Positions 15,865 through 25,164 are shown, numbered from the stretch's first letter. The stretch is DNA of 64,000 nucleotides from Candidatus Hinthialibacter antarcticus (GCA_030765645.1 JAVCCE010000063.1:62001-126000), one strand, 5' to 3'. Notes: generated by a model from the letters alone, not told the origin. Translations and numbers: made by a program.

Positions 15865-17904
15865 ATGATGAAACCGTTTTATACTGCTTGTTCACTTTTA
15901 CTGCTCACATGCTTCGCGACCGCCTCTTGGTCTCAACTCGACGAATCAAAGTTAACCTGGAAACCCGACCGGGGCGTCTCACTGAACGGTTATAGCAATT
16001 ATTATGAAGTCGAACCGAGTTCAGACTTTGACGTATTTGCAATCACCGTCGAAGCCTGGGTGAAATTTCGCGACAACGGCGGTCAGCAACAAGTGGTCGG
16101 GCGCGGATCTGGCAGCCAGTTCTTCACCCATTACGCCAACAATGGAAACTACCGTTTTCTGGTTGAAAACGTCGGCGTCGATTACGGCCTCGCCGAAATT
16201 GAAGTCCCTCCGGTTGATACTTGGGTGCATATAACAGGAACCTATGATGAAAATATGGTTCGCCTGTATTACAACGGCGTATTGGTTGCAGAAACCGAAC
16301 ACCCCGGCGTAATGAACGGCGGCGACGTCCCTATTTTAATTGGAGCGCTTTCACCCGGTGAACGCCATCTCAATGGATTAATTGAAAACATTCGCATCTG
16401 GGACAAAAGCCTGTCGCAAGAAGAGATCGACCAACTACTCTCGACGGCGCCAACTGATGAAGATATTGATGCGATGAAGAGCAACGGCTTGGTTTCGTAT
16501 TGGAGTTCCAGCGCCTCATCCAACGGTGAATTGACGGATATGGCGGGCAACCATAATGCTGTTCTTAAAGAATTCACTCTGGATGAAAGTCAACTTTCGT
16601 TTAAGCCGGAAGGCGGTATTTCATTTGATGGAAAAAGTACTTACATTCAAATTGATGACGTTGCAGACTTCAATGTATCCGCGTTTTCCGCTGAGGTTTG
16701 GGTTTACTTTGACGCATCATTTCAAAATCAGGTTTTCATGAACCGCGGTGGCGCTCCATCTGACTTTACGTTTTACCTTTATGATCGCGTTCGCTTTTTG
16801 ACGCAAGATGCAAGCAGTTACAGCCACGCGAATGGCCTCGTTCCTCCAGCGAAGACTTGGGTTCATATTGTCGGGACATTATCGGAAGACGGAACCAAGC
16901 GGCTTTATTACAACGGCATCCTTCAACATGAAATCACCAGTTCTCCGAATCCAACGAACAATGACGATACGCTTTATCTTGGCGCACTAGAGCCGGGCAG
17001 CCGCCATCTCGACGGTCAAATGGAGAACATGCGCTTCTGGGGCAAAGCGTTGAGTGAAGAAGAAATTCTCGCTTTGCTGCAAACGCCTCCTGAAGAAGAA
17101 GACATCCCCGCGATGGTCAGCAATGGCTTGATCGCATATTGGGCGCTCCGGTCGGTAGACGGAACGACGATCGCAGACTTGAGCGGCAACGGTCACGACG
17201 GCGCGGTGAGCGCATTTGAAATTGATAAAAGCCATCTCACCTTTTCTCCAGGAGACGGCATTCATTTTGACGGCGCCAATACATACGCGCTCTATGAAGA
17301 TCCGACGCCGTTTGACATTGACCTCATCACCGTCGAAGCCTGGGTCAAACTCGCGCCTATTTTTCAACTGGTAGATATCGGCAATCGCAGCATCGTCAGC
17401 CGCGCAGGCCTCGATGTTAGTTTTTCATTATATGGCAGTAATTCCTTCGGCAACCGGCTGCACTTCCAGATGGGCCCGTTTGGCGACGCCGCAGCGCCCA
17501 TGCCGCCGTCGGATGATTGGATTCATGTTGCGGGAACCTACGACGAAACGACGCTCAACCTCTATTACAACGGCGTATTGGTTGATAGCGTCAATGCCCC
17601 CGGCATCATTGATTGGCCGGACGGCCCGGTTTTCTTCGGAGCGTTTTCGCCAACATCGAGTGTATTTGAAGGCTCAATGGACTACATTCGCATTTGGGAC
17701 CGCGCATTGTCTGAAAGCGAAATTCAAGAATTACTTGCGACCTCGCCAGCAGATGAAAATATCTCGCAAATGGCGCAAAACGGGCTAATCGCTTACTATT
17801 CATCCAGCGCAGCGACCGATGACATGCTTGAAGATTTGAGCGGTAACAATATCAACGCTTCGTTGATCGGGTTCTCACCCGTCGCCAACTGGAGCCTGTA
17901 TTAA
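15865..17904 (+). CDS. Secreted protein with three tandem LamG-type domains
   Basis: It is 679 residues from the ATG 6 nt after GGAGG; the ORF extends upstream into the pilin gene but without a ribosome site. The signal peptide MMKPFYTACSLLLLTCFATA is followed by three repeat units of about 215 residues. Each unit has a concanavalin-like LamG domain (F.G...Y, VEAWV, WVHITGTYD, LYYNGVLV, IGALSPG, IRIWDKSLSQEEI) and a tail of the form NGLIAYW...DLSGN. LamG folds bind glycans or proteins in the extracellular space. The protein ends VANWSLY, the shared V-x-x-W-[SA]-[LM]-Y motif. It has no catalytic domain. Its second unit resembles the LamG domain of the next gene more than its sister units. Confidence 0.87.
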   Translation: MMKPFYTACSLLLLTCFATASWSQLDESKLTWKPDRGVSLNGYSNYYEVEPSSDFDVFAITVEAWVKFRDNGGQQQVVGRGSGSQFFTHYANNGNYRFLVENVGVDYGLAEIEVPPVDTWVHITGTYDENMVRLYYNGVLVAETEHPGVMNGGDVPILIGALSPGERHLNGLIENIRIWDKSLSQEEIDQLLSTAPTDEDIDAMKSNGLVSYWSSSASSNGELTDMAGNHNAVLKEFTLDESQLSFKPEGGISFDGKSTYIQIDDVADFNVSAFSAEVWVYFDASFQNQVFMNRGGAPSDFTFYLYDRVRFLTQDASSYSHANGLVPPAKTWVHIVGTLSEDGTKRLYYNGILQHEITSSPNPTNNDDTLYLGALEPGSRHLDGQMENMRFWGKALSEEEILALLQTPPEEEDIPAMVSNGLIAYWALRSVDGTTIADLSGNGHDGAVSAFEIDKSHLTFSPGDGIHFDGANTYALYEDPTPFDIDLITVEAWVKLAPIFQLVDIGNRSIVSRAGLDVSFSLYGSNSFGNRLHFQMGPFGDAAAPMPPSDDWIHVAGTYDETTLNLYYNGVLVDSVNAPGIIDWPDGPVFFGAFSPTSSVFEGSMDYIRIWDRALSESEIQELLATSPADENISQMAQNGLIAYYSSSAATDDMLEDLSGNNINASLIGFSPVANWSLY

Positions 17905-17942
17905 TCAATGAACCAGCGCTGCATAATGATAGATACAATCAT

Positions 17943-17970
17943 GAGGAGGCGGCCATTCGCCTCCTCTTTT
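17943..17970 (+). terminator. Hairpin terminator after the triple-LamG gene
   Basis: GAGGAGGCG-gccatt-CGCCTCCTC is a 9-bp perfect GC-rich stem followed by TTTT. It separates the pilin/LamG pair from the next gene. Confidence 0.8.
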
Positions 17971-18007
17971 CATGCGCGTTTCGTCATCAACTGTAAGGAG
18001 AACTGAT

Positions 18008-20077
18008 ATGATTTCTTTTCGCAAATTCCATCGCCATTTGATTCTACTTTTCCTATTGCTTTTGTTCCCTGCGTATTTGTATGCTCAGGATGGTTGGACT
18101 CCAACCAATGGAATCGAATTCAACGGATCGAACCAATATATTCAAGTTGACGCGCTCAATGGCTTTCAAGGCAACGAGTTTACCTTAGAAGCCTGGATTC
18201 AACTCAACCACAACGACGGCAGCCAGATTTTTATGAACCGGGGCGCCGCCAGCGAAGAATTCACCTTCTATTTATATGATGGAAAAATACGGATGCTGAC
18301 GCAAGATCAATCCGGCTATTCACACGCCAACGCCGATCCTCCTCCAGCGGGCGAATGGTTTCATTGCGTCGGCGTTTATAAAAATGACGGAACAAAACAA
18401 CTGTTTTATAATGGTGAATTGAAGGCGACTACACGCGGCGCCCATCGCCTGTTGCAAAATGATTCGCCGCTCACCATCGGGGCCTTTTTGAACGGTTTCA
18501 TAACGGAACGCTTTCTCGATGGGCGTATGGAAAACATTCGCATTTGGAACCGCGCTCTCCCGCAAGAAGAGATTAACGCGCTAGCGAAAGCAGACCCAAG
18601 CAATGACAATTTGACGGTGTTGCGCGAGAATGGAATGATTGCCTACTGGTCTTCGCGAACGCTTCACGGAGACACGATTCAGGACCTCAGTAGTTACAAC
18701 AACCACGGCAAATGGATTGAGTCGAAACCCGCCGAATTAATCGTTAAAACCCTCCCGGCGCAAGGCTACCAAGGCATCTGGTATAGTAACCAGCCTTCCG
18801 ATGACGAATACCGATATAAATACAGCGGCGGGCTGGGGACTTACTGCGCCAAACATCGCCACCACGCGCAGTATGCGCCCGAAGTGAATAAAACCTTTTT
18901 CGTCTATGGCGGAACCAAAGGCTATCGCGAAACAAATGCGTTGCTGATGATGGTTTCGTATTATGACCATGCGAGCAATCAACTCGCCCGCCCGGCTATC
19001 CTGCAAGAAAAAGGTACATCAGACGCGCACCACAATCCCGTACTTGAAATTGACCCGCAGGGCCACTTGTGGATTTTTGCCAGTGCGCACGGCGGTAAAG
19101 ACGGGTTCATCTGGCGCAGCGTAAATCCCTATTCAATTGATGAATTTGAGTTGATTGAACAGAAAGAATTCACTTACCCGCAACCGCGCTTCGTCCCTGA
19201 CTTTGGGTTCATGTTTTTATTTACGAAATACACGGGCGGTCGAGAGATGTACGTCAATACCAGCGCTGACGGTTTGCAATGGGGCGCTGATAAAAAAATC
19301 AGCGGCTTCGGCGGACACTATCAGGCCAGCGAACAACACGGCGCCGTGCGTGGAACGGCGTTTAACTATCACCCGCCCGTAGGCGGTCTCAATGCACGGA
19401 CGAACATCTATTACATGCAGACGAAAGACTTTGGCGAAACCTGGACGAACATCCAGGGCGAGACGCTGCAAATTCCACTCGACAAGCCAGACAACCGCGC
19501 GTTGGCGCACGACTACCAGGCGGATAAAAAACTGGTCTATCTCAAAGACCTGATCTACGATCCGAGCGGTAATCCGGTCATCTTTTACACACTCAGCGAC
19601 GGTTTTGAATCCGGCCCGGAGAACGGCGAACGCATGTTGACCATCGCCCATTGGGTGGGCGACGAATGGCGCTTCCATTCCGTCGCCGCCGTCGATCACA
19701 ATTACGATATGGGGTCGCTTTGGATTGAGCCGGGCGGCGCATGGAAGATGATTGCGCCTACGGAACCCGGCCCGCAAGCCTATTGCACCGGCGGCGAAGT
19801 CGCCCTGTGGCAGAGCGACGATGAGGGAGAACACTGGCGCAAGGTCCGCCAACTTACCTCTGGCAGCCCGCGTAATCACACGTATGTTCGCCGCGTTTTA
19901 AATGCGCATCCCGATTTCTACGCCTTTTGGGCGGACGGCGACGCGCTTAAGCCTTCGATTTCGCGGCTGTATTTTTGCAACCAATCCGGCGACCGCGTTT
20001 GGATGATGCCGCCGGAAATGACCAGCGACTTACAAGCGCCCGAATTGTACCTCGCTTCCGAAGTGAAGATGCATTAA
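18008..20077 (+). CDS. Secreted LamG plus BNR-repeat (sialidase-fold) protein
   Basis: It is 689 residues from the ATG that follows AAGGAG. The signal peptide is HLILLFLLLLFPAYLYAQ. Residues ~25-235 are one LamG unit (GIEFNGSNQYIQVDAL, FTLEAWIQL, IRIWNRALPQEEI). Residues ~250-689 match the BNR_4 type of beta-propeller: YRYKYSGGLGTY, SYYDHASNQLARPAIL, DAHHNPVLEIDPQGHLWIF, SADGLQWG and similar repeats. Such proteins are often found in polysaccharide-utilisation loci as putative sugar-processing enzymes. The activity of this one is unknown. It does not carry the C-terminal W-S-L-Y motif. A strong terminator follows. Confidence 0.85.
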   Translation: MISFRKFHRHLILLFLLLLFPAYLYAQDGWTPTNGIEFNGSNQYIQVDALNGFQGNEFTLEAWIQLNHNDGSQIFMNRGAASEEFTFYLYDGKIRMLTQDQSGYSHANADPPPAGEWFHCVGVYKNDGTKQLFYNGELKATTRGAHRLLQNDSPLTIGAFLNGFITERFLDGRMENIRIWNRALPQEEINALAKADPSNDNLTVLRENGMIAYWSSRTLHGDTIQDLSSYNNHGKWIESKPAELIVKTLPAQGYQGIWYSNQPSDDEYRYKYSGGLGTYCAKHRHHAQYAPEVNKTFFVYGGTKGYRETNALLMMVSYYDHASNQLARPAILQEKGTSDAHHNPVLEIDPQGHLWIFASAHGGKDGFIWRSVNPYSIDEFELIEQKEFTYPQPRFVPDFGFMFLFTKYTGGREMYVNTSADGLQWGADKKISGFGGHYQASEQHGAVRGTAFNYHPPVGGLNARTNIYYMQTKDFGETWTNIQGETLQIPLDKPDNRALAHDYQADKKLVYLKDLIYDPSGNPVIFYTLSDGFESGPENGERMLTIAHWVGDEWRFHSVAAVDHNYDMGSLWIEPGGAWKMIAPTEPGPQAYCTGGEVALWQSDDEGEHWRKVRQLTSGSPRNHTYVRRVLNAHPDFYAFWADGDALKPSISRLYFCNQSGDRVWMMPPEMTSDLQAPELYLASEVKMH

Positions 20078-20085
20078 TTCAAACC

Positions 20086-20130
20086 AAATGTCCCCCCCGC
20101 CTTAGAAATGGGGCGGGGGGGACATTTTTT
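20086..20130. terminator. Bidirectional terminator between convergent genes
   Basis: AAATGTCCCCCCCGCC pairs perfectly with GGCGGGGGGGACATTT over 16 bp around a 10-nt loop, followed by TTT on the plus strand and preceded by AAA. It sits between the stops of the LamG-BNR gene (+) and the GH106-like gene (-). Confidence 0.9.
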
Positions 20131-20151
20131 ATCGTAAATCCCTTTACCTAA

Positions 20152-23100
20152 CTAATAAACCACGAACGGCTCAAACAAGCCATAGCCGATGGTGTCGTAT
20201 TGTTCGCCTGCGGGCTGTCCGCCTTTGGGGTTTTGATGAAACGCGCTGGGCCATGCTCTGCCGCGCATCTGTCCTGCGTGATGCGGTCCCAACAGGTTTT
20301 TGAGGCTTCCCATTACAACAACCGAAACCGTATTCTCGCCGCGTTGTAGCGCATCGGTGATGTCGAGACGATAGGGTTGCCAAAGAATATTGCCGACTGC
20401 CTTGCCGTTTACTTCGACGCGTACCGCTGTACCGAGCCAATTGGGCAACTCGACATAATGTTGCGACTTATCGTTAGCGCCGAGCGTGTAGGTTTGTTCA
20501 TAGGCAACCGCGTCTGAATAAAACGGAGCGCCCTGTTGGTTCCATGCGCCCGGTTGCAACGGCTGGGGCGGCGTGACGGCGTAGCCGTTTTCAACCGACT
20601 TCAAATTGAACTCGCCGAAGAGGTAAGCCGGTTCCGCTTCCATGTGGAGCGAGAATGGTTTCGCAGCCGTCGTGATAATATTCTCACCGTTCTTAAGCCA
20701 TTCCGGTTTGATGGAATAGACAGTAAACGCGCGGTCAATGCGCCATTCGCCGGGATTGGGTTTCACAACATGGTTATTGATTGTCACTGTATAGAAGCCG
20801 CCGCGTTCGACGACAAACTCCAACGCGGGCATGTCGTTGAAGCCTTCAATGGTAAATGGGTATTGAAACTCGAAACCGGAATCCGCGGGGAAGTGGTCGC
20901 GCTTGAGGATTTCATCTTTGAATTGCACCGCGTTGTCCCACGGGTTTTTGTCGAAGCCGTGCGCTTTGTAGACGGCGGTTTGTGCGTCATAAAAATACGC
21001 GCCCTGTTGTTTGCTTCCGTTGACTTCATAGTTGACGTAATCGAGGGTGAGCACGTTGGCGTCTTGCCGCGCAATCCGCATTTCACCAGAGGGTGTAAGC
21101 GGCTTTGATTTTTCTTGCCAGGTTTGGGGCGCGACTGTTTGGTGATTGGGCTTGTTGTTATACACCGCAAACAAGGCGCTGCCTGCGGGCGGCAAATTAA
21201 AATCAAACGATACCGCGCCGCCGTCTTTTGTATAATCAGCCGTTTCAATTTTCCCGGTTACAGCGTTCCAGTGTTCAGCGTAGGCGCCGTTGATTGTTGC
21301 GCTGCCTTTTGATGAATCTTCGAGACTGGTGTTGATGAGAAATACCAATTTGCCGTCGTCCAGGTCGCGGGCGAAATGAAAGACGCGGCCTGCTTCTGGC
21401 GCGTCGGCGTCGATGACGACGCCAGCGTTGCCCCAGCGTTGCGCCAGTTGTTCGGCGGTGAGTTTTTCGTCGGTCCAATTATCGCCTGCGTGTTTTTTTA
21501 TTTCTTGCGCGGCGTCGCTTTTGGTTCCGCCTTCATAGGTTGGGACGCCGACGTAGCTGACAATCGTCCCGCCGTTGGCGGCGAATGTTTTTAATAACTC
21601 AATGGTGCTTGTTTCTAATGCTTCTAGCCCTGGTGGAAGTACAACAACATCATACGCGCATTGCCCGACGATAAGTTGCTTGCCTTGCGCCTTGGCGATC
21701 TCCGCCATCACGGGTTCGCTGCCCAGGTCGAAGGCGATTTGCTTCGCGCCCAGTTCTGTGACATAAGATTGGAACTCTGCGCCCAGGTGATTGAGTTTTT
21801 CGCCCTGGCTGCCGCTCCAGTTATACATCCACATGGTGACGGTCGGCTCAATGACGAGAATCGGCGCGTCGGCTTTCCCGGCGGAAAGCGCCCACGACAA
21901 GCGGCCAAAGTAATCCATTGGAATATGAAACGCATCCCAGAAGGGCTGGTGATACGAGAACGATTGCGGATGGTCGCGCTTTCTGGCGCCCATGATGGTG
22001 TAATAACTCAGGTGCGGGTTCATCAGATTTACGCCGCCCGCAAACAGGTGGTCGCCGATTCGTTTGACGTCTTCCAGGCGCAAATCCCAGCCGCCGGCGC
22101 CGTAGGTTTCACACAAACGGCGGGTGCGGCCCAATTGGTTGGCAATACTGTCGAGTTCTTTATTGGCGCGGTAGTTGCCGAATTGCGCATTGGCGCTTTC
22201 GCTGTATTCGTTCATCAAGCAGTCGATGCCGGGCCATTGCTGCCAGCGATAAAAACTCATGATGTCCGGGTTGTGGTTCAAATGGGGCCAGCCGTGTTCC
22301 CAGACGTGGCCTGTTAAAGCAATGCCGCGTTCGGCGCATGCTTTGGAATACGGTTCCACAAAATTATCTATAAACAATTGAAGAATGGTTGCCGAATAAT
22401 CGTGCCGCACCTTGCGCCAGTCGCCCACGTCGCTGTGGATGGACGGCAGGCAGTCGAGAATGTTGTAACCCCAACGCGCCTGAAACGCTGGCGGGACCAT
22501 CGACGACCAAGCGCCTGCGACTTGCGGCTCGTCGGTGAAAGACGCCAGCACGGTTTTTCCATAGAGGTCAGACAAGACGGAATCGTACGCGTCGAAGGTG
22601 AGGTCAAGAAAGCGCTTCGATACGTCAGGGCGCATGACGTCAACATACGTCTTGCCGCCGTACCAGGGCGACGGGCCGGGGTATTGTTCTGTATAAAGGA
22701 TGTAGTCGCCCTCGGCTAAATTTAGGTCCGCTGCGGAAAGCGTTTCGCCTTTTGGGATCGTAGGCAGTTCGACCCGTTGATATGCGCCGGTTTTTTTATC
22801 AGCAATTTTGTATAGTGCAATTGCAGTTGAATTGAGTTCGAGCGTTTTTATCTGTTCTGCGCTGATGTCTTGACGGCGCAACGAAACCTGCCCCGAGCCG
22901 GGAATCTCATCGGGGACATGACCGCCCGCGAAGCCGGACGGATAACTGTTTTCATCATAAATGTAAGTCACCATGCCGCGCTTGGCGGATTCATCCGCAG
23001 TGAAGCGCCACATCTCAAGCCAACGGTCAGACAGATAGGGCGTAATTAAACCGGGGCGGGGATGAACAAAGACGCCGCCGAAGCCGCCCGCTTTGAATTC

Positions 23101-23304
23101 GTCTAACTGGAGCGCAAGTTCTTTTTCTTCCATGTCGCCGTTCCATGTGTAGAGCGGGGCGGGGCGATACGCGGCTGGCGGGTCGGCGAAATGTTCAAGC
23201 GCCTGTTTCAGCGAAGTGATTTTCACATCGCCCGGATTGGCATGAGTGAATAACGCGCTGGCTGTAATCAGGATGCTAAAGAAGGTAGTAAAAAGAACTT
23301 TCAT
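20152..23304 (-). CDS. GH106-like glycoside hydrolase (alpha-L-rhamnosidase family), secreted
   Basis: The 1050-residue protein has signal peptide MKVLFTTFFSILITASALFTHA. The N-terminal barrel shows the GH106 pattern: YTWNGDMEEKELALQLDEFK, GGFGGVFVHPRPGL, LEMWRFTADESAKRGM and YIYDENSYPSGFAGG. A galactose-binding-like C-terminal region (YVELPNWLGTAVRVEVNGKAV...WQPYRLDITDALQRGENTV) is typical of these very long enzymes. GH106 enzymes remove alpha-L-rhamnose from plant or algal polysaccharides, but many relatives are untested. It acts in the periplasm or outside. Its surroundings (exported oxidoreductases, LamG-BNR) fit a sugar catabolic role. The start is clear: ATG at the signal peptide, with GGGAGAC upstream. 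Confidence 0.85.
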   Translation of the reverse strand: MKVLFTTFFSILITASALFTHANPGDVKITSLKQALEHFADPPAAYRPAPLYTWNGDMEEKELALQLDEFKAGGFGGVFVHPRPGLITPYLSDRWLEMWRFTADESAKRGMVTYIYDENSYPSGFAGGHVPDEIPGSGQVSLRRQDISAEQIKTLELNSTAIALYKIADKKTGAYQRVELPTIPKGETLSAADLNLAEGDYILYTEQYPGPSPWYGGKTYVDVMRPDVSKRFLDLTFDAYDSVLSDLYGKTVLASFTDEPQVAGAWSSMVPPAFQARWGYNILDCLPSIHSDVGDWRKVRHDYSATILQLFIDNFVEPYSKACAERGIALTGHVWEHGWPHLNHNPDIMSFYRWQQWPGIDCLMNEYSESANAQFGNYRANKELDSIANQLGRTRRLCETYGAGGWDLRLEDVKRIGDHLFAGGVNLMNPHLSYYTIMGARKRDHPQSFSYHQPFWDAFHIPMDYFGRLSWALSAGKADAPILVIEPTVTMWMYNWSGSQGEKLNHLGAEFQSYVTELGAKQIAFDLGSEPVMAEIAKAQGKQLIVGQCAYDVVVLPPGLEALETSTIELLKTFAANGGTIVSYVGVPTYEGGTKSDAAQEIKKHAGDNWTDEKLTAEQLAQRWGNAGVVIDADAPEAGRVFHFARDLDDGKLVFLINTSLEDSSKGSATINGAYAEHWNAVTGKIETADYTKDGGAVSFDFNLPPAGSALFAVYNNKPNHQTVAPQTWQEKSKPLTPSGEMRIARQDANVLTLDYVNYEVNGSKQQGAYFYDAQTAVYKAHGFDKNPWDNAVQFKDEILKRDHFPADSGFEFQYPFTIEGFNDMPALEFVVERGGFYTVTINNHVVKPNPGEWRIDRAFTVYSIKPEWLKNGENIITTAAKPFSLHMEAEPAYLFGEFNLKSVENGYAVTPPQPLQPGAWNQQGAPFYSDAVAYEQTYTLGANDKSQHYVELPNWLGTAVRVEVNGKAVGNILWQPYRLDITDALQRGENTVSVVVMGSLKNLLGPHHAGQMRGRAWPSAFHQNPKGGQPAGEQYDTIGYGLFEPFVVY

Positions 23305-23482
23305 TGAAGCGTCTCCCTGTTAATCAAAGATGATGGCTTATGTAGTATGCGGCTGTGTACGGAATGACAGCGCAATTGTCTAGGATTATTTCATAGATTT
23401 ACGATAAAGTGGATAGGGAGTATCTGTTTAGGGAAAAAATGAAGTTATTTCGAAAACTGAGTGTTTTTTTTACTTGGTTTTT

Positions 23483-23560
23483 GGCGTGGGTGCAACTCTG
23501 CTCGCTTCAGTGCGGGCTTTCAGGCCCTATGCACAGGCGCTCCCAGAGTCGTACCCATAT
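23483..23560. repeat. Palindromic element type 1, copy D
   Basis: The 78-bp element has left end GGCGTGGGTGCAACTCTG and right end CAGAGTCGTACCCAT, with inner GCGGGCTTTCAGGCCC hairpin and GCACAGGCGCTC. It is the most complete copy together with A. It lies in the 437-bp gap upstream of the second oxidoreductase; I see nothing else definite in that gap except the ribosome site at 23728. Confidence 0.8.
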
Positions 23561-23741
23561 AACTTACGATATGACCATAACGACGCGCTGCAAGACTAGG
23601 CGGGATGGATCGTGAGCATTCCCTCTTAAGCAAACCACCTATCATCCCGACCCGAATTTTGATTGAATAGAGACCGAGATGCGTAAGCCAAAGTTCTCTA
23701 TCCAGCATTACTGGTTGTTGTCTTGGCGGAGGAGTTAGATC

Positions 23742-25073
23742 ATGACAAAAAAGAGTCATCAAATTACGCGACGAAATGTATTGAAATACACAGCGGGGGC
23801 CGGTTTGTTCATCGTATCGTCTAGCGTCATTGGGCGCGGCGCTGAGCCTCCCAGCGATAGATTGGACATCGGGATTATCGGCGCAGGCGGACGCGGCGGA
23901 CATAATGTAAAACAGTTCGGCAAGCAAAATATTATTGCATTGTGCGACGTGGACCAAAATCAGGCGGCTGACTCATTCAAACGATATGAGAAACAACCCA
24001 AATATACTGACTTCAGGCGGATGCTTGATAAACACCAGGAACTCGACGCTGTTGTTGTGAGCACGCCGGACCATACCCACGCGGTCGTCGCAATGAACGC
24101 AATCAAGCGCGGTTTGCATGTTTATGTCGAGAAGCCATTGGCCCATACGATTCATGAAGTGCGGGCGCTTCGCAAAGCGGCGCAAGAGAACAAGGTCATC
24201 ACGCAACTGGGCAATCAAGGACATTCCTATGATGATATGCGCCAAATTCGCGAATGGATTGATGACGGCGCCATCGGCCAGGTAACCGAAGTGCAGGCAT
24301 GGTATAGGCAACCGTACGGCAATGGACAACCATTACCCGATAGCAGACCGCCTGTTCCAGAAACGCTGGATTGGCAGCAGTGGCTGGGGCCGGTTGCTGA
24401 GCGTCCCTATCATTCTGAATACTTGCCGGGGAAATGGCGCAGTTGGTCGGCTTTTGGAACCGGCGTGTTGGGCGATTGGGTTTGTCATATTCTCGACCCG
24501 AGCGTGTGGGCGTTAGAGTTAGAGGCGCCGGTCAGCATCCAAGCGAAAAATGGCAATAACGATTATTCGCCTGAACGCTTTCCTGTTCAATCTGAAATCA
24601 CTTATGAGTTTGCTGCGCGCGGCGACAAGCCGCCCGTAAAAGTGACTTGGACGTATGGTAAAGAACTCAATTTGCCTCAACTTAAAAATGTTGAATTAGA
24701 TGATTGGAACCAAAAAGCGGGCGCTCTGATTATTGGAGACAAAGGGTGCATCTTACACGGTTCTCACGGTGGAGGCGGCGCGAAGTTGTTGCCGGAGTCA
24801 TTACGAAAAGAATATAAGGACCCTCCACAAAAATATCCCCGCGTAGAAGGCGGTCACCATGAAGAATGGCTTCGCGCTTGTAAGAGCGGTGAACAAGCCG
24901 GTTCCAATTTTGAATATGGCGGGCCGCTTTCAGAACTTGCGCTGCTCGGCGTTATCGCGACCATCTATGACGAGGAGAAACTGAAATGGGATCGTGAAAA
25001 ATGCGTGTTCACAAATCACAAAAAAGCCAATCAGCATCTCGAGATTGAGTATCGACCAGGATGGAAACTCTGA
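23742..25073 (+). CDS. Gfo/Idh/MocA-family oxidoreductase, Tat-exported (paralog 2)
   Basis: The 443-residue protein starts after GGAGGAG. The twin-arginine leader contains TRRNVLKY and a hydrophobic stretch. The nucleotide-binding motif is IGAGGRGGHN. The catalytic motif is HVYVEKPLAHT, then QLGNQGHSYDDM, the same layout as paralog 1 (roughly 40% alike by eye), so the two probably share a subfamily. GVLGDWVCHILDPSVWALEL and EYGGPLSELALLGVIA correspond to the C-terminal substrate domain. Substrate unknown; sugar oxidation or redox-assisted glycoside cleavage is the family expectation. It is followed 198 bp later by a third paralog on the same strand. Confidence 0.9.
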   Translation: MTKKSHQITRRNVLKYTAGAGLFIVSSSVIGRGAEPPSDRLDIGIIGAGGRGGHNVKQFGKQNIIALCDVDQNQAADSFKRYEKQPKYTDFRRMLDKHQELDAVVVSTPDHTHAVVAMNAIKRGLHVYVEKPLAHTIHEVRALRKAAQENKVITQLGNQGHSYDDMRQIREWIDDGAIGQVTEVQAWYRQPYGNGQPLPDSRPPVPETLDWQQWLGPVAERPYHSEYLPGKWRSWSAFGTGVLGDWVCHILDPSVWALELEAPVSIQAKNGNNDYSPERFPVQSEITYEFAARGDKPPVKVTWTYGKELNLPQLKNVELDDWNQKAGALIIGDKGCILHGSHGGGGAKLLPESLRKEYKDPPQKYPRVEGGHHEEWLRACKSGEQAGSNFEYGGPLSELALLGVIATIYDEEKLKWDREKCVFTNHKKANQHLEIEYRPGWKL

Positions 25074-25145
25074 GTAAGTTATTTTATAGTGGTTGCCAGA
25101 ACACTGTGCGGATTGAGTTTTCGTAACGGTATCTATCGCTGAGCC

Positions 25146-25164
25146 CCTGCCTGCGGCAGGCAGG
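25146..25164. repeat. Short palindrome CCTGCCTGC/GGCAGGCAGG
   Basis: This 19-nt near-perfect palindrome lies in the 198-bp gap between two oxidoreductase genes. It resembles a widely distributed GC-rich REP core. There is no T-run, so it is not a clear terminator. Single copy in this window. Confidence 0.5.

Noticed and set aside
19217-19879. Minus-strand ORF of 220 aa inside the LamG-BNR gene
   Set aside because: It lies wholly antisense to a recognisable gene, with Arg/Ala-rich shadow composition and no domain.
21661-22317. Plus-strand ORF of 218 aa inside the GH106-like gene
   Set aside because: Antisense shadow of a recognised glycosidase, with no ribosome site or family match.
23409-23615. 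ORF of 68 aa over palindromic element copy D
   Set aside because: It shares the string AWVQLCSLQCGLS with an ORF at 12720-12938 only because both translate the type 1 repeat. No ribosome site supports either.
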